Positions 1 through 9,184 of a stretch of 64,000 bases of DNA are shown here, piece after piece. The position numbers and the translations under genes were made by a program. Under the pieces are notes generated by a model. The model did not search any database and was not told the origin of the DNA. It worked only from the letters and a program-made list of their open reading frames with translations. Source of the stretch: Klebsiella michiganensis (lineage in GTDB: Bacteria > Pseudomonadota > Gammaproteobacteria > Enterobacterales > Enterobacteriaceae); NCBI RefSeq assembly GCF_002925905.1, contig NZ_PRDB01000001.1, positions 868,001 through 932,000 of the forward strand, given 5' to 3'. How positions within the stretch are numbered: the first letter of the stretch is position 1; each line of letters opens with the position of its first letter.

Positions 1-54
1 GCTGAGGGCCGGTTTACCGTCAAACTGTTTACTGATGTTTTGCAGACTAAGCAT
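1..54 (-). CDS. ABC transporter ATP-binding protein (partial, N-terminus only)
   Basis: The minus strand reads an ATG at 54 followed by MLSLQNISKQFDGKPALS, a typical first beta-strand of an ABC ATPase of the UgpC/MalK type, and runs off the window edge. It starts 5 nt after the gpdQ stop and follows two permease genes on the same strand, so it is the likely energising subunit of that transporter. Only 18 residues are visible; no Walker motif lies inside the window. Confidence 0.6.
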   Translation of the reverse strand, partial: MLSLQNISKQFDGKPALS

Positions 55-59
55 GGCGT

Positions 60-884
60 TTAGCAATCTTCCGTTGGGCAGCTGATATTTTCGTCGTACA
101 TCCACGGTCCGGCGTAGTGGGTCAGAGGATGCTGATAGCTCACCCACTGCTCGTCGACCTGGCGATGCATCAGGCACGACGCCGGAGAGAGGTCGTAATA
201 CGGACGGGTATCTTCATGAAAGTAGGGCACCTGGTGGACGGTTCCCGGGATGGTGGAGATGATGGCCTGGCGATACTGGGTCATGGTCAGGCTGTGGTTA
301 TGGCCGCAGAAAATGCGCGTCAGCGACGGGAAACGCTCAACCAGCGCCAGCAGACGATGGCCGTTTTCGCAGGCGATAGGGTCCATCTGCGCGTTGCCCA
401 GCGGCAGCGGCGGATGATGCATAAACACCGTCGCCGGTTTATCGCCGCCATCAAACAGCTGAGCCTCCAGCCACTTGATGGTTTCCTCGGTCAGCCAGCC
501 TTTCGACGTACCCGCCCGGCTGGAGTCGATAAACAGCAGGCGAGTGGCAAAATCGTCTACCGCGTAGTGCATGTTTTGCGCATCGCTGCCGAGCTGCGGG
601 CACAGCGGATGCAGATATTCCAGAAACAGCGCTTTATCGTCGTGGTTGCCGGGAATGAGATACAGCGGATAGTTCAGGCTGCCGAGGATCTGGCGGGCGA
701 CCTCATACTCTTCCGGGCGGCCGCAGTTGACGATATCGCCGCTCACCACCACTGCGTCCGGACGCTCCTGCAGGGCATTCAGCTGGGAGACGACGTCGGC
801 ATTGGCGGCGTTGACGTCAATAAAGCCGTACAGCTTCTGGCCGCGGCTGCGGAAATGGGTATCGGAAATTTGCGCTAACAGCAT
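60..884 (-). CDS. gpdQ: glycerophosphodiester phosphodiesterase GpdQ
   Basis: This 274-residue binuclear metallophosphoesterase hydrolyses glycerophosphodiesters to glycerol-3-phosphate and an alcohol. The metal-binding set of the family is complete: D8 and H10 (SDTH), D50 (GDIVNCG), N80 (GNHDD), H156 (HHPPLP), and H195/H197 (GHNHS). Length and sequence match the well-studied Klebsiella aerogenes enzyme as I remember it. It has no signal peptide, so it acts in the cytoplasm on imported substrate. It lies between two permease genes and an ATPase gene of the same strand with very short gaps, which points to one uptake-and-cleavage operon for glycerophosphodiesters. Confidence 0.93.
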   Translation of the reverse strand: MLLAQISDTHFRSRGQKLYGFIDVNAANADVVSQLNALQERPDAVVVSGDIVNCGRPEEYEVARQILGSLNYPLYLIPGNHDDKALFLEYLHPLCPQLGSDAQNMHYAVDDFATRLLFIDSSRAGTSKGWLTEETIKWLEAQLFDGGDKPATVFMHHPPLPLGNAQMDPIACENGHRLLALVERFPSLTRIFCGHNHSLTMTQYRQAIISTIPGTVHQVPYFHEDTRPYYDLSPASCLMHRQVDEQWVSYQHPLTHYAGPWMYDENISCPTEDC

Positions 885-894
885 GAAGAGCTCC

Positions 895-1782
895 TTATTT
901 GATCCCGGAGAAGCCGAAGCTTCGCAGGAACTGTTTCTGGAAGAGGATGAACGCCAGCATCAGCGGCAGGCAGACCATCAGCGTGCCGGCGCCGATGATG
1001 CCCCACTGACCGCCGGATTCGGCGCCCATGGCGAACGAGACCAGCCCCACGGTCAGCACCTGTTTGTCCGGGTCGTTCAGCATCATCAGCGGCCACAGAT
1101 ACTCGTTCCAGTGGTAGGTAATGCTGACGGTGGCGAAGGCCAGCACCGACGGCCAGGACATCGGCAGCAGCACGCGGAACAGCACCTGCCACCAGCGACA
1201 TCCCTCCATCAGCGCCGCCTCTTCCAGCTCTTTGGGGATGGCCAGAAACGCCTGACGCATCAGGAACACGCCGAACGCCGAGGTGAAGTAGGGCATCATT
1301 ACCCCGGTGAGGGTGTTGAGCAGGCCGAAGGTTTTCAGGGTCAGCATGTTCGGCACCATCATCACCACCGGCATGATCATCAGCTGGACGAGGAACATCA
1401 GGAACAGCGTCTTCTTGCCGCGGAACTCGTGGCAGGCGAAGACGTAGCCGGCGGTGGTGATGGTCAACAGCTGCACGAAGAAGGTGCCGAAGGTGAAGAT
1501 AAGGGTATTGGCGTAGAGGCTCAGCCAGTCGGCGCTGGCCCAGGCATCGCGGAAGTTATCCAGCGTCAGCGGCATACGGGGCAGCAGCGAGGCCATATCC
1601 TCGCCGAAGGTCGTGGCGCTGAACGAGGTCGCCAGCATCCATAAAAACGGGCTCATCCACAGCAGCGCCAGGCAGCACATTAATACCGTGAGCGTAAAGG
1701 GCTGCGAGCGGCGCAGGCGCAGCCAGAGCGGGCGCGACGCGCTGTGCGATCGCAGCGCCAGCGGCGAGATTTCAGCGCTCAT
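895..1782 (-). CDS. ABC transporter permease (MalG/UgpE type)
   Basis: This 295-residue inner-membrane permease of the carbohydrate-type ABC family has six hydrophobic segments. An EAA loop ([21 protein letters not shown]) near residue 190 contacts the ATPase. Its start overlaps the end of the upstream permease by 11 nt, and gpdQ follows 10 nt after its stop. Context suggests import of glycerophosphodiesters or glycerol-3-phosphate. The substrate is inferred from gpdQ, not visible in the protein. No solute-binding protein gene is seen on the upstream side, so it may lie beyond the left edge. Confidence 0.85.
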   Translation of the reverse strand: MSAEISPLALRSHSASRPLWLRLRRSQPFTLTVLMCCLALLWMSPFLWMLATSFSATTFGEDMASLLPRMPLTLDNFRDAWASADWLSLYANTLIFTFGTFFVQLLTITTAGYVFACHEFRGKKTLFLMFLVQLMIMPVVMMVPNMLTLKTFGLLNTLTGVMMPYFTSAFGVFLMRQAFLAIPKELEEAALMEGCRWWQVLFRVLLPMSWPSVLAFATVSITYHWNEYLWPLMMLNDPDKQVLTVGLVSFAMGAESGGQWGIIGAGTLMVCLPLMLAFILFQKQFLRSFGFSGIK

Positions 1783-2644
1783 AGTGCGCTCCTTTCTCCA
1801 GCAGTTTGAGGTTAATCAGCGAGAAGGCAAACAGCCCGGCCAGCGTCAGGAAGGTGGCGGCGGAAGCTTTACCTAAATCATGGGTGTCCCAGGCGAGGTT
1901 CTGGATGTAGTAGAGCAGCACGGTAGTGGCGTTATCCGGCCCGCCGCGGGTCATCACCGCCACGTGGTCGATCTGGGTGATGGAGTAGATCAGCGCCGTG
2001 GTTATCACGAAGCTCAGGGTCGGGCGCAGCAGCGGCAGCGTGACCTTAAAGAACACCTGCGTGCGGGTGGCGCCTTCCACGATCGCCGCTTCGCGCGTGG
2101 AGGCCGGAATGCTTTGCAGCCCGGCGAGGAAAAACAGCATGTAGTAACCGGCGAACTTCCACACGCCAATCAGCGCCAGCGCCAGCAGCGCGCTGTTGCT
2201 GCGCCCCAGCCAGTTGTTGTTCATCGGGCCAAACAGCTTCGCCAGATAGTGGTCGAGCAGGCCAAGGCCGGGCATAAAGATAAACAGCCACAGCGCGGCG
2301 GCGCTGACCATCGGGATGATCATCGGGAAGAAGAAGGCGGTGCGCAGCCAGCGGTTGACGCGGTGATTCTCGGTCAGGGCGACCGCCAGCAGCAGGGCGA
2401 GGGTCACGCCCGGTACCACCGTCAGCAGGATATAAAGCAGGTTATTCACCAGCGACTGCCAGAAGACGCTGTCGGCGAACAGACGACTGAAGTTCTCCAG
2501 CCCGACATACTGGCCGCCGTCGCTGACCATGCGGGTATCGAACAGGCTGTCATAAATCGATCGCCCGAGGGGGAACCAGGTAAACAGCAATAAAAACAGC
2601 AGGGAAGGCGACAGTATCAGCCAGGGGAGCCAGGTTTTTCTCAT
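1772..2644 (-). CDS. ABC transporter permease (MalF/UgpA type)
   Basis: This is a 290-residue inner-membrane permease, first gene of the gpdQ operon in the window. A hydrophobic N-terminus is followed by further membrane helices and an EAA motif (TREAAIVEGATRTQVFFKVTLPLL) near residue 185. It pairs with the overlapping MalG-type permease to form the transmembrane channel of an importer. The start MRKTWL is chosen because about 190 bp of non-coding DNA precedes it and the neighbouring gene ahr is a separate unit. Confidence 0.85.
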   Translation of the reverse strand: MRKTWLPWLILSPSLLFLLLFTWFPLGRSIYDSLFDTRMVSDGGQYVGLENFSRLFADSVFWQSLVNNLLYILLTVVPGVTLALLLAVALTENHRVNRWLRTAFFFPMIIPMVSAAALWLFIFMPGLGLLDHYLAKLFGPMNNNWLGRSNSALLALALIGVWKFAGYYMLFFLAGLQSIPASTREAAIVEGATRTQVFFKVTLPLLRPTLSFVITTALIYSITQIDHVAVMTRGGPDNATTVLLYYIQNLAWDTHDLGKASAATFLTLAGLFAFSLINLKLLEKGAHYER

Positions 2645-2792
2645 GGTGGCGGACGTCTCATTCAGGCGTTTGTAGAAGCCCGGATTGTGAGAAGGATTGA
2701 CTGCAAACGTATGGCGGGGAGATGACGGTTTAATGACCAGGGAAACAAGCGCCGGGCAGACGGGCCGCCCGGCATCACCCCGGTCAGTGGCG

Positions 2793-2818
2793 TTCAGGCC
2801 GCGCGGCTGCGGCCTGAA
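2793..2818 (-). terminator. hairpin downstream of ahr
   Basis: A perfect 10-bp inverted repeat (TTCAGGCCGC and GCGGCCTGAA) with a 6-nt loop lies 17 bp after the ahr stop. No clear U-tract follows on the minus strand, so it may act as an RNA-stabilising hairpin rather than a strong terminator. Confidence 0.5.
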
Positions 2819-2834
2819 GCATGACGAGAAACGA

Positions 2835-3854
2835 TCAGAAGTCGGCTTTCAGCACCACACGGTAGCGGGCCTTGCCCTCGCGAACGTGCTTCAGCGCCTC
2901 GTTGATCTGCGACATCGGGAACAGCTCGGTGGTCGGCGCGACTTTGCTGCGTCCGGCAAATTTCATCAGCTTGCGCAGCTCGGCCGGGTTGCCGGTGGCC
3001 GAACCGGAGATGCTGCGGTCGCCGCCAATCAGGGTAAAAGCGGGGACCGGGAACGGCTTCATCACCGCGCCGACGGTGTGGAAGTTGCCGCCGTACGCCA
3101 GCGCTTCAAAGTACGGCTGCCAGTCGAGGTCGACGGCGACGGTGTTGATAATCAGGTCGAACTGGCCGGCCAGCGCCTTTAAGGCTTCGGGATCGCGGCT
3201 GTTCACCACGCGATCGGCGCCCATTGCCAGCACTTCCTGCTCTTTCGCCGGATTGGAGCTAAAGGCGGTGACTTCCGCGCCCATCGCGTGCAGCAGCTTG
3301 ATGGCGATATGGCCGAGGCCGCCAATACCGATGACGCCGACGCGGCTGTTGGCCGTGACGTGATGCATCAGCAGCGGTTTGAAGACGGTAATGCCGCCGC
3401 AGAGCATCGGCCCGGCGGATTCAAGATCGACGTTTTCCGGCAGCGGGATCACCCATTGCCAGTCGGCGCGCAGCTTATCGGCGAAGCCGCCGCGGTTGAT
3501 GATGGTGGGCACCGAGCCTTCCAGGCAGTTCACGTGGTTGCCGCTGATACAGGCGTCGCAGTGGCCGCAGCTGCGCGCCGTCCAGCCAATGCCGACCTTC
3601 TGGCCAACCTTCAGCCCTTTATCCTGCGCCGCGCTGCCCAGCGCCGCCACCCGGCCAATCACCTCGTGACCGGCCACCAGCGGATAGCTCGACATGCCCC
3701 ATTCATTGTCGATCATCGACAGGTCGGAGTGGCAGATCCCGCAGTACTCCACCTGCACTTCGACATCTTCCGGCTTAAGGTCGCCGGCATCGTACTCCCA
3801 CAGCGACAGATCGGCGCCCGCTTCTTTGGCGGCGTAACTTTTAATAGTGCTCAT
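2835..3854 (-). CDS. ahr: NADPH-dependent aldehyde reductase Ahr (YjgB), zinc alcohol dehydrogenase family
   Basis: This medium-chain zinc dehydrogenase reduces aldehydes to alcohols in the cytoplasm. Visible features are the catalytic zinc site CGICHSD with GHEV, a structural zinc site with clustered cysteines ([16 protein letters not shown]), and a Rossmann motif GIGGLGHIA. The start is set at 3854 ([13 protein letters not shown], 339 aa). An AAGGAA ribosome site lies just upstream and this matches E. coli YjgB. A longer open frame begins at 4007 but lacks support. As in E. coli, it lies next to leuX, confirming the conserved chromosomal side of the island junction. Confidence 0.93.
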   Translation of the reverse strand: MSTIKSYAAKEAGADLSLWEYDAGDLKPEDVEVQVEYCGICHSDLSMIDNEWGMSSYPLVAGHEVIGRVAALGSAAQDKGLKVGQKVGIGWTARSCGHCDACISGNHVNCLEGSVPTIINRGGFADKLRADWQWVIPLPENVDLESAGPMLCGGITVFKPLLMHHVTANSRVGVIGIGGLGHIAIKLLHAMGAEVTAFSSNPAKEQEVLAMGADRVVNSRDPEALKALAGQFDLIINTVAVDLDWQPYFEALAYGGNFHTVGAVMKPFPVPAFTLIGGDRSISGSATGNPAELRKLMKFAGRSKVAPTTELFPMSQINEALKHVREGKARYRVVLKADF

Positions 3855-4088
3855 GACAGTTTCCTTGGGTTTGGCGTAGTTAAGAAGGAAGTGTAGAGCA
3901 TGGGGCGAGGGGACGCTTGGCAGAAGGAGGGGGGATGGGGGGGTATAGAGGAGGGAAAAATGTGCCCTGAAGAGGCTAACACACTGAGCCGATGAAAAAT
4001 TCATCACTTGGTGGCAGGTGAATGCAACGTTGCTTGCATGGCAGCGTGCGACAGGTATAATCCAGAACGTTTTCCGTATCCTTTCCGT

Positions 4089-4173
4089 GCCGGAGTGGCG
4101 AAATCGGTAGACGCAGTTGATTCAAAATCAACCGTAGAAATACGTGCCGGTTCGAGTCCGGCCTTCGGCACCA
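4089..4173 (+). tRNA. leuX: tRNA-Leu (anticodon CAA), leuX
   Basis: This is an 85-nt class II tRNA with CCA encoded. The anticodon loop TTCAAAA gives CAA, reading UUG. It has a long variable arm and the T-loop TTCGAGT. Sequence and position next to ahr match E. coli leuX, a frequent genomic-island integration site. The acceptor stem has a G5-U68 wobble where E. coli has A-U, perhaps a trace of 3'-end replacement by an integrating element. Confidence 0.97.
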
Positions 4174-4185
4174 TACGATGCAATT

Positions 4186-4210
4186 AAGTCGCCTAAGGGC
4201 GGCTTTTTTT
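4186..4210 (+). terminator. Rho-independent terminator of leuX
   Basis: The stem GTCGCC / GGCGGC with a TAAG loop is followed by seven T residues, starting 12 nt after the tRNA CCA end. Confidence 0.85.
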
Positions 4211-4435
4211 ATTTCTGAAATCAGCTAGATACTCTAAATTCTGTTCGTTTCTTGTTCTCATAATATCTGATGGTATCTGTTGGCATATCGCATGATACAG
4301 GATACCGATCCGTATATCGGAAGTTCGATTTTAAGTGGTATACGGTTTTGAGCAATGTGAGCGGTTGAAAGAGGTAAAAGCCTGGAAGGTGGGGACGTCA
4401 GGGATGTGCCAAGAGGGGCGCTGTTAAGTCCGCAC
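4211..4435. other. AT-rich spacer between leuX and first IS; no gene seen
   Basis: This is where the integrase of a leuX island normally sits, but no integrase reading frame is visible. The stretch is AT-rich and ends at the left inverted repeat of the IS3-family element. The integrase may have been lost by IS-mediated deletion. Confidence 0.5.
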
Positions 4436-4477
4436 TGAACCGCCCCGGTTTTTTTGGAGAGTGTTTAGTCCGGAAGC

Positions 4478-5365
4478 TCAGGCTGCCAGATCATTATTTG
4501 TACTGGTAGCATAATAAGCTTTTTCGGCTTCTACCGGCGGTATGTGTCCTAGCCGTTCCAGTAACCTTCGATTGTTGAACCAGTCCACCCACGCCAGTGT
4601 CGCAAGCTCCACTTCCGTGTGGTTTTTCCAGCTTTTACGGTGGATCACTTCCGCTTTGTAAAGGCCATTGATACTCTCGGCCAGGGCATTATCGTAAGAG
4701 TCGCCTGTACTGCCTGTCGACGCCAACAGCTCCGCCTCCTGCAGCCGCTGGGTGTACGCCAGTGACACGTATTGGGAGCCCTTGTTCGAGTGATGGATTG
4801 TACCTGAGGGGCGACGTGCCCACAGAGCTTGTTCCAGAGCATCCAGCACGAATCTTGCTTCCATCGACGATGAGACCCGCCAGCCAACGATCGTGCCTGC
4901 GAACACATCGATGATGAACGCCACATAGGCGAAGCCATGCCAGGTGCTAACGTACGTAAAATCTGCACACCAAAGCTGATTGGGACGTTCTGCCACAAAC
5001 TGGCGGTTTACCAGATCCGCTGCTGCCGCTGTTTTACGACCGATCGTGGTCTTGATGACTTTGCCACGGAGTACGCCCCGAAGACCTATTATTTTCATCA
5101 GGCGTTCAACAGTACACCGGGCGACGCTAAAGCCCTCGCGGAGCAACTGACGCCAGACTTTTCGTGCCCCATAGACACTGTAATTTTCTCCGTAAACGCG
5201 TTTTATCTCCTGGATGATTTGAGCATCGCACTTTTCTCGTTGGCTACATTTCTCAGGATGTAGCTGGCGTTGCTGATGCCAGTAATATGTCGACGGGGCA
5301 ATATCCAGTTCGCGACATACCGGCCCGACCCCGTGTGTACCACTCAGACGCTGCATAAGTGGCAT
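4478..5365 (-). CDS. IS3-family transposase OrfB with catalytic Asp changed to Asn
   Basis: This 295-residue rve-type integrase domain is normally made as an OrfAB fusion by -1 frameshifting and catalyses IS transposition. The DDE triad reads D135 (WCADFTYV), then N194 in HHSNKGSQY where the family has Asp, then E230 (LAESINGLYK). The spacing from 194 to 230 fits the D(35)E rule. The AAC codon is at 4786-4784. Loss of this Asp should abolish catalysis, so the element is probably immobile unless helped in trans. Confidence 0.88.
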   Translation of the reverse strand: MPLMQRLSGTHGVGPVCRELDIAPSTYYWHQQRQLHPEKCSQREKCDAQIIQEIKRVYGENYSVYGARKVWRQLLREGFSVARCTVERLMKIIGLRGVLRGKVIKTTIGRKTAAAADLVNRQFVAERPNQLWCADFTYVSTWHGFAYVAFIIDVFAGTIVGWRVSSSMEARFVLDALEQALWARRPSGTIHHSNKGSQYVSLAYTQRLQEAELLASTGSTGDSYDNALAESINGLYKAEVIHRKSWKNHTEVELATLAWVDWFNNRRLLERLGHIPPVEAEKAYYATSTNNDLAA

Positions 5366-5718
5366 TATTTTTTCCAGTGGCGGTCGAGCTCCGCCTGAGC
5401 AAAATAAGCTGAGGCCTGGCGCAATATATCATTGCTGCGGCGTAGCTCCCGATTTTCACGCTCCAGTTCTTTTAAACGCTGGCGCTCATTGGTGCTCAGT
5501 CCACCATCATCAGTGCTGACGGGGCTGACACCACCACGGACATCATTTTTATGCTGACGCAACCAGGCTCGTAGGGTGTCGTAATGGCACCCGATTTTTG
5601 ACGATATGGCACGAATGGCATCCGGCTCAGAGTCATACTCATCACGGTGTTCCAACAACATTCTGACAGCGCGCTCACGCAGTTCAGGGGGATAGCGTTT
5701 GGCGGATTGTGATTTCAT
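5365..5718 (-). CDS. IS3-family transposase OrfA (DNA-binding subunit)
   Basis: This 117-residue protein has an N-terminal helix-turn-helix (RERAVRMLLEHRDEYDS to HYDTLRAWLRQH) that recognises the IS ends. Its C-terminal leucine-zipper-like helix (LKELERENRELRRSNDILRQASAYF) is typical of IS3 OrfA. It overlaps the start of orfB, the arrangement used for programmed frameshifting. Confidence 0.88.
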   Translation of the reverse strand: MKSQSAKRYPPELRERAVRMLLEHRDEYDSEPDAIRAISSKIGCHYDTLRAWLRQHKNDVRGGVSPVSTDDGGLSTNERQRLKELERENRELRRSNDILRQASAYFAQAELDRHWKK

Positions 5719-5771
5719 TTTGGGTCTCCTTTCACTGAGAGTTTAGTCTCCAAGAAACCCGGTACGGTTCA

Positions 5772-5937
5772 TAGATCATGCCTGTTCAGAACACTGAATG
5801 AAGCACGGGAAATTACCGAGCGCTGGCTGATGGAATATAACGGCGAGCGACCTCATGAATCTCTGAATAATCTGACGCCGGAAGAGTACCGGCTGATGGC
5901 TGAAAAACCGGAACTCTCAAAAAGTGCGTGGAACTAA
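5772..5937 (+). pseudogene. 3' remnant of another IS3-family transposase
   Basis: From 5782 the plus strand reads LFRTLNEAREITERWLMEYN and then ERPHESLNNLTPEEY, ending SKSAWN and a stop at 5937. This is the conserved C-terminus of an IS3-family OrfB. The 5' part is missing and the IS3 element at 4436-5771 abuts it directly. The 258 bp that follow, up to 6195, hold no gene I recognise. Confidence 0.75.
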
Positions 5938-6195
5938 AACAGGTGTGCTTACATTACGAGCTAGAGTAAAAAAAGGGTCAAGAGCAGTGAAGCGCTATGA
6001 GGCGAATAAACAGGCTGCTAAAACCCACCGAGGCTGACAACATCTGTCCCGACCACTTCCCTATGCCCCTGGCTTCCTCCGCTGGTGCGCCACCGCTCAG
6101 CCTGAAAAGGCAGTCGGAGGTAGGATGTTTTTACTACCGCTTTCAGGTGTTATAGCGCGGTACGTTCTCGATGCCGAAAGATTCCCGGAGACACC

Positions 6196-7296
6196 ATGAA
6201 CCTCAGACAACAGCAACAGCAGGCGTTTGACCGCAGCGGAGAAGCCCTTATTGTAGGCGACGTCAGCCACTGCCCGCTGCCACCGGAGACCCTCGCCGCG
6301 CTGGGCCCCGATTCACCGTATGTGGTGCAGGTATACGGTTCTGGCCTGACCGGTGAGGTTTACCGGTTGCGCATCGGCTGCGAGGAGTATAATTTAAAAA
6401 AACGACGCGCTGTCGCTGGCGTTGCCAACCTTAACGGCCAGCTGTCGTTTTTAAATGAAGTGCAGAGCCGGCAGGCATTGCTGCGGCTGAAGGATAACCC
6501 TGTCACCGCCCCGAGCTTCGCCCACATCGTCCCAACGCTGTATGCTGATTATCGTCTCGGCATTCTTCTCTCTCCGTGGATCGATGGCGAGCTGATTCAC
6601 CAACTGACCCCGTCGCTGATCGCCCAGCTATTTACTACCCTGGAAGCTTGCGAAGAACAGGGGTTGATGGAGTGGGATCTTTGTAATGGAAATCTGTTGG
6701 TGGACCGGGAGGAGCATCTGTGGCTATTCGATTTTGGCTATATGTATCCCTTCGATCCGCTCAGGGAATTCAACAGCAACGGTCTGGCCGATCCCCTTTT
6801 TCACTTTGTCGAGCGCTTTGAGACCCGCTTCTTTTTTAACTGGCTGATGACCCAGGTCCCCGGCGCGGAGCAGCAGCTGGCGCACTATCGCGATTTGAAG
6901 CGACTAGCGGTTGAAAGCTACCGGCGTAAGCTCGCCTGGCTACGCGCCCGGTGGGCTGCCCCGCAGGTGCAGGCTCATTTACAGCAGATAACGGCACGCT
7001 GGGAATCAGCGCTGGCGGACTCTGCCGCGCTGAGCCAGTTATTTTTCCTGGAGGCCTTCCGCTCCCACGTACTGGATATCGAAGATGATCTGCATGGCCA
7101 GTCTTGTACCTTGCTCACCTTGCAACGCATTGACTGGGTTATAAACCAGATTGAACACCATTATCGCTTTATCGCCGATAAAGGCGGCCTGTTTTACGAC
7201 AACGAAGGGAAATCAAAGCAAGTGCTGCTCAGCAACTATGCGCAGAAGCGGCAACAGGCGCAGCGGTACCTGCTGAACGCCTCCACGGCAGGTTAG
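6196..7296 (+). CDS. protein-kinase-fold / phosphotransferase-like protein, function unknown
   Basis: This is a 366-residue soluble protein. A central segment resembles the catalytic loop of kinase-fold phosphotransferases: WDLCNGNLLVDREEHLWLFDFGYM has the D-x(4)-N of the catalytic loop and the DFG metal-binding motif. The preceding LSPWIDGE resembles the hinge. A lysine-rich strand (YNLKKRR) could hold the ATP-binding lysine. The C-terminal half is helical and unlike anything I recognise. It stands alone between IS remnants, so there is no operon partner to suggest a substrate. It could be a sugar, LPS or small-molecule kinase. Confidence 0.6.
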   Translation: MNLRQQQQQAFDRSGEALIVGDVSHCPLPPETLAALGPDSPYVVQVYGSGLTGEVYRLRIGCEEYNLKKRRAVAGVANLNGQLSFLNEVQSRQALLRLKDNPVTAPSFAHIVPTLYADYRLGILLSPWIDGELIHQLTPSLIAQLFTTLEACEEQGLMEWDLCNGNLLVDREEHLWLFDFGYMYPFDPLREFNSNGLADPLFHFVERFETRFFFNWLMTQVPGAEQQLAHYRDLKRLAVESYRRKLAWLRARWAAPQVQAHLQQITARWESALADSAALSQLFFLEAFRSHVLDIEDDLHGQSCTLLTLQRIDWVINQIEHHYRFIADKGGLFYDNEGKSKQVLLSNYAQKRQQAQRYLLNASTAG

Positions 7297-7440
7297 CTAC
7301 GCTCGCGCCCCTGCTTCTGCTTCGTGCTCTAGTCATTTTGAGACTGGCTCCTGTCAAAATCGATTTAGAATACTGCTATTTTGAACTGGCGAGCAATGCA
7401 TCCAAGCCAATAATTTCACGACTGCTCTGAAGGTATAATG

Positions 7441-7995
7441 TCAGTTTAACAAAATGTGCTCCCAAGCCACCGGTAATATCCGGGTTAGTGCCTCAATACC
7501 CTTGTCACTGTTTTCGGCTTCCAGACCATCCTGCAATCGTGACAGGATCGCTGAGATGTAATAAACGATCTCGTTGGAAATCAGCCGCCCGCACCGATTA
7601 CTGATGTCTGCTTCAATGTCATTTTTCACTGTTAACTCTTTCTTTCCACCGACTTTAGCGATGGCGGCACGTAGCTGGTGATAAGATTCAATCCAGTTCA
7701 AGGAACGCCGGATGTTGCGTTCCAGCTGCGGATCGCGCAAATATCTTAGCGTATAGGTGTTGCGTACCAGCCGGTCATATTCAAATACCGCCTGTCTTGT
7801 CGGATACGCCGTTGTATATGTGCACAATTTACGGATCAGCGTTCCCTGAGTCATTTCCTTCATCTCGAGCGTGGCGACGATACGCTCGAGATTGCTTTTT
7901 TCACGGGTGATAAGGTCTTCGCCACTACACCTGCAGAATCTGGAGTTGCGCAGCCATCGCATTAAGCTGATTTTTGCTATCTTAATTCTCGACAT
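7441..7995 (-). pseudogene. C-terminal remnant of a Tn3-family transposase
   Basis: The reading frame holds ERIVATLEMKEMTQ, YTLRYLRDPQLERN, ESYHQLRAAIAKVGGKKELT, and ISNRCGRLI, which are hallmark segments of the Tn3-family DDE transposase C-terminus. It stops at AWEHILLN, a little short of the usual end. The first 40 or so residues do not look like TnpA. A full transposase is about 1000 residues, so this is a decayed fragment. It marks the left edge of the cym segment and hints at past transposon transfer. Confidence 0.8.
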
Positions 7996-8329
7996 GAAGC
8001 CTTGTAATATCAGCTAATGTTTGCTCAAGGTTACACCCTGCATCAGTATAAATCTGGTTGAAGTCTTCAACGGTATTCATAATTCAATCTCATGAGTGCC
8101 TATCTTCGCCGGATAAGTAAGCTACATAGTCCCCTAGCTTATACAGTATTGCTTAACTTGAAGGCAATCGTAAGCCTTTAGTGGGTGCCATATTGCTAGT
8201 TATTTATCGGAAAAGCCAACGTCCACTGCAGGAGTTCATCAACTTAGTTGGCAGGCCTGTCACCAGAACGTAGCCAATAAAACAGTTGTAATCAATACTC
8301 GCAGGATATAAATATACTGCATCATATTC
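7996..8329. other. non-coding gap left of the cym cluster
   Basis: No convincing gene was found. A minus-strand reading frame of 32 codons starts at 8080 (MNTVEDFNQIYTDAG...), but it has no recognised relatives and I cannot call it. Confidence 0.4.
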
Positions 8330-9136
8330 TTACATTTTTTTTGATGATATCGATAGTTCATCATTGACCATATCATTTTCAAGCTCATGAACGGTTAATA
8401 TCCGGCATTTTCTTTCCGGTGCCATTTTTTCGTATTCAGTTAGATAAATATCACTATGAATATGTTCAGCCATGATTTTAACTAGTAATTTGTTATTGGT
8501 ATATAAGCCATGTGTTTCTTCCCGATGGGAAAGCATTAGAGCATCTTTCATATCAATCACTAGCATGAAACGATGTGATGGATAAATCTTTTCATCTATT
8601 TCAAATCGAGAGTACAATTCGATAGATTCATGTGGTAGCGCGAGTCGGTTAAATGAGAACACGATAATCCGAACCCCGCGCTCAACGGCATTAATGAGTT
8701 CTTGAGCAATGAGTTCAAGATGGAAGTCAGTGTTCAGGTAAACTTCGATTTGAGCCAGTTCGAGCATTTCTCTGGCTTTTTGTAGTGAATTATCAAAACC
8801 AGAGACGTTATATATGAACTCTTTCTCTTCCTGTAGCATCATACGTGAGAGTTCTTTTTTTAATACATTGATGTTTTCAATGGTTTGCTTTTCTATGTTG
8901 CTGAAAATAAGCTCGGGAGATTTTGCTTGATACTCTTTAGTATTGCCATCGGCCATAAAAATGAAGCCATTTTTATATAGACTATCAATTGATGAGTAGA
9001 CGCTAGAACGTGATAATGATATTTCTTTTGCTATCTTATAGCCGCTAGAACGACCGTTTTTTAGCAAGTTGATGTATACATTGGCATCTGTCTTTGTAAA
9101 GCCAAAACCCATAAGTTTTTTTACCAGTTCGTTCAT
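8330..9136 (-). CDS. cymJ: TrmB-family transcriptional regulator of the cym cluster (CymJ)
   Basis: This protein of about 268 residues has an N-terminal winged helix (LMGFGFTKTDANVYINLLKNG ... SRSSVYSSIDSLYKNGF). That is the TrmB family signature, a group of sugar-responsive regulators best known in archaea. A coiled linker and a phospholipase-D-like effector domain (VYLNTDFHLELIAQEL, ERGVRIIVFSF) follow. Start at 9136 is preferred over 9142: the GAGG of the upstream sequence then sits 8 nt away. It is the last gene of the cymEFGHIJ unit, so it probably senses a cyclodextrin or maltodextrin. The symbol is assigned by cluster order. Confidence 0.75.
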   Translation of the reverse strand: MNELVKKLMGFGFTKTDANVYINLLKNGRSSGYKIAKEISLSRSSVYSSIDSLYKNGFIFMADGNTKEYQAKSPELIFSNIEKQTIENINVLKKELSRMMLQEEKEFIYNVSGFDNSLQKAREMLELAQIEVYLNTDFHLELIAQELINAVERGVRIIVFSFNRLALPHESIELYSRFEIDEKIYPSHRFMLVIDMKDALMLSHREETHGLYTNNKLLVKIMAEHIHSDIYLTEYEKMAPERKCRILTVHELENDMVNDELSISSKKM

Positions 9137-9184
9137 TAACATAACCTCACATGCAACATAGCCCGTCTGTTAGTTTATCATTAC

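Larger units (their letters stand above)
4436..5771 (-). mobile_element. IS3-family insertion sequence, 1336 bp
   Basis: The element is bounded by imperfect inverted repeats beginning TGAACCG at 4436 and, on the other strand, TGAACCGTACCGGG at 5771. It carries overlapping orfA and orfB on the minus strand. The 3-4 bp flanking the two ends differ (gcac against taga), so no target duplication is visible. That suggests a deletion or rearrangement next to the element. The orfB product carries a change at a catalytic residue. Confidence 0.85.

Noticed and set aside
117..878. 253-aa plus-strand reading frame opposite gpdQ
   Set aside because: It is antisense to a gene with complete catalytic motifs; its composition (Arg/Gln/His-rich) is typical of shadow frames in GC-rich DNA. 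The same holds for frames opposite the ABC permeases, rbbA, tnaA and the sugar-acid operon.
2644..2834. missing solute-binding protein gene of the gpdQ transporter
   Set aside because: No such gene is upstream, but the operon continues beyond the left edge, so absence cannot be claimed.
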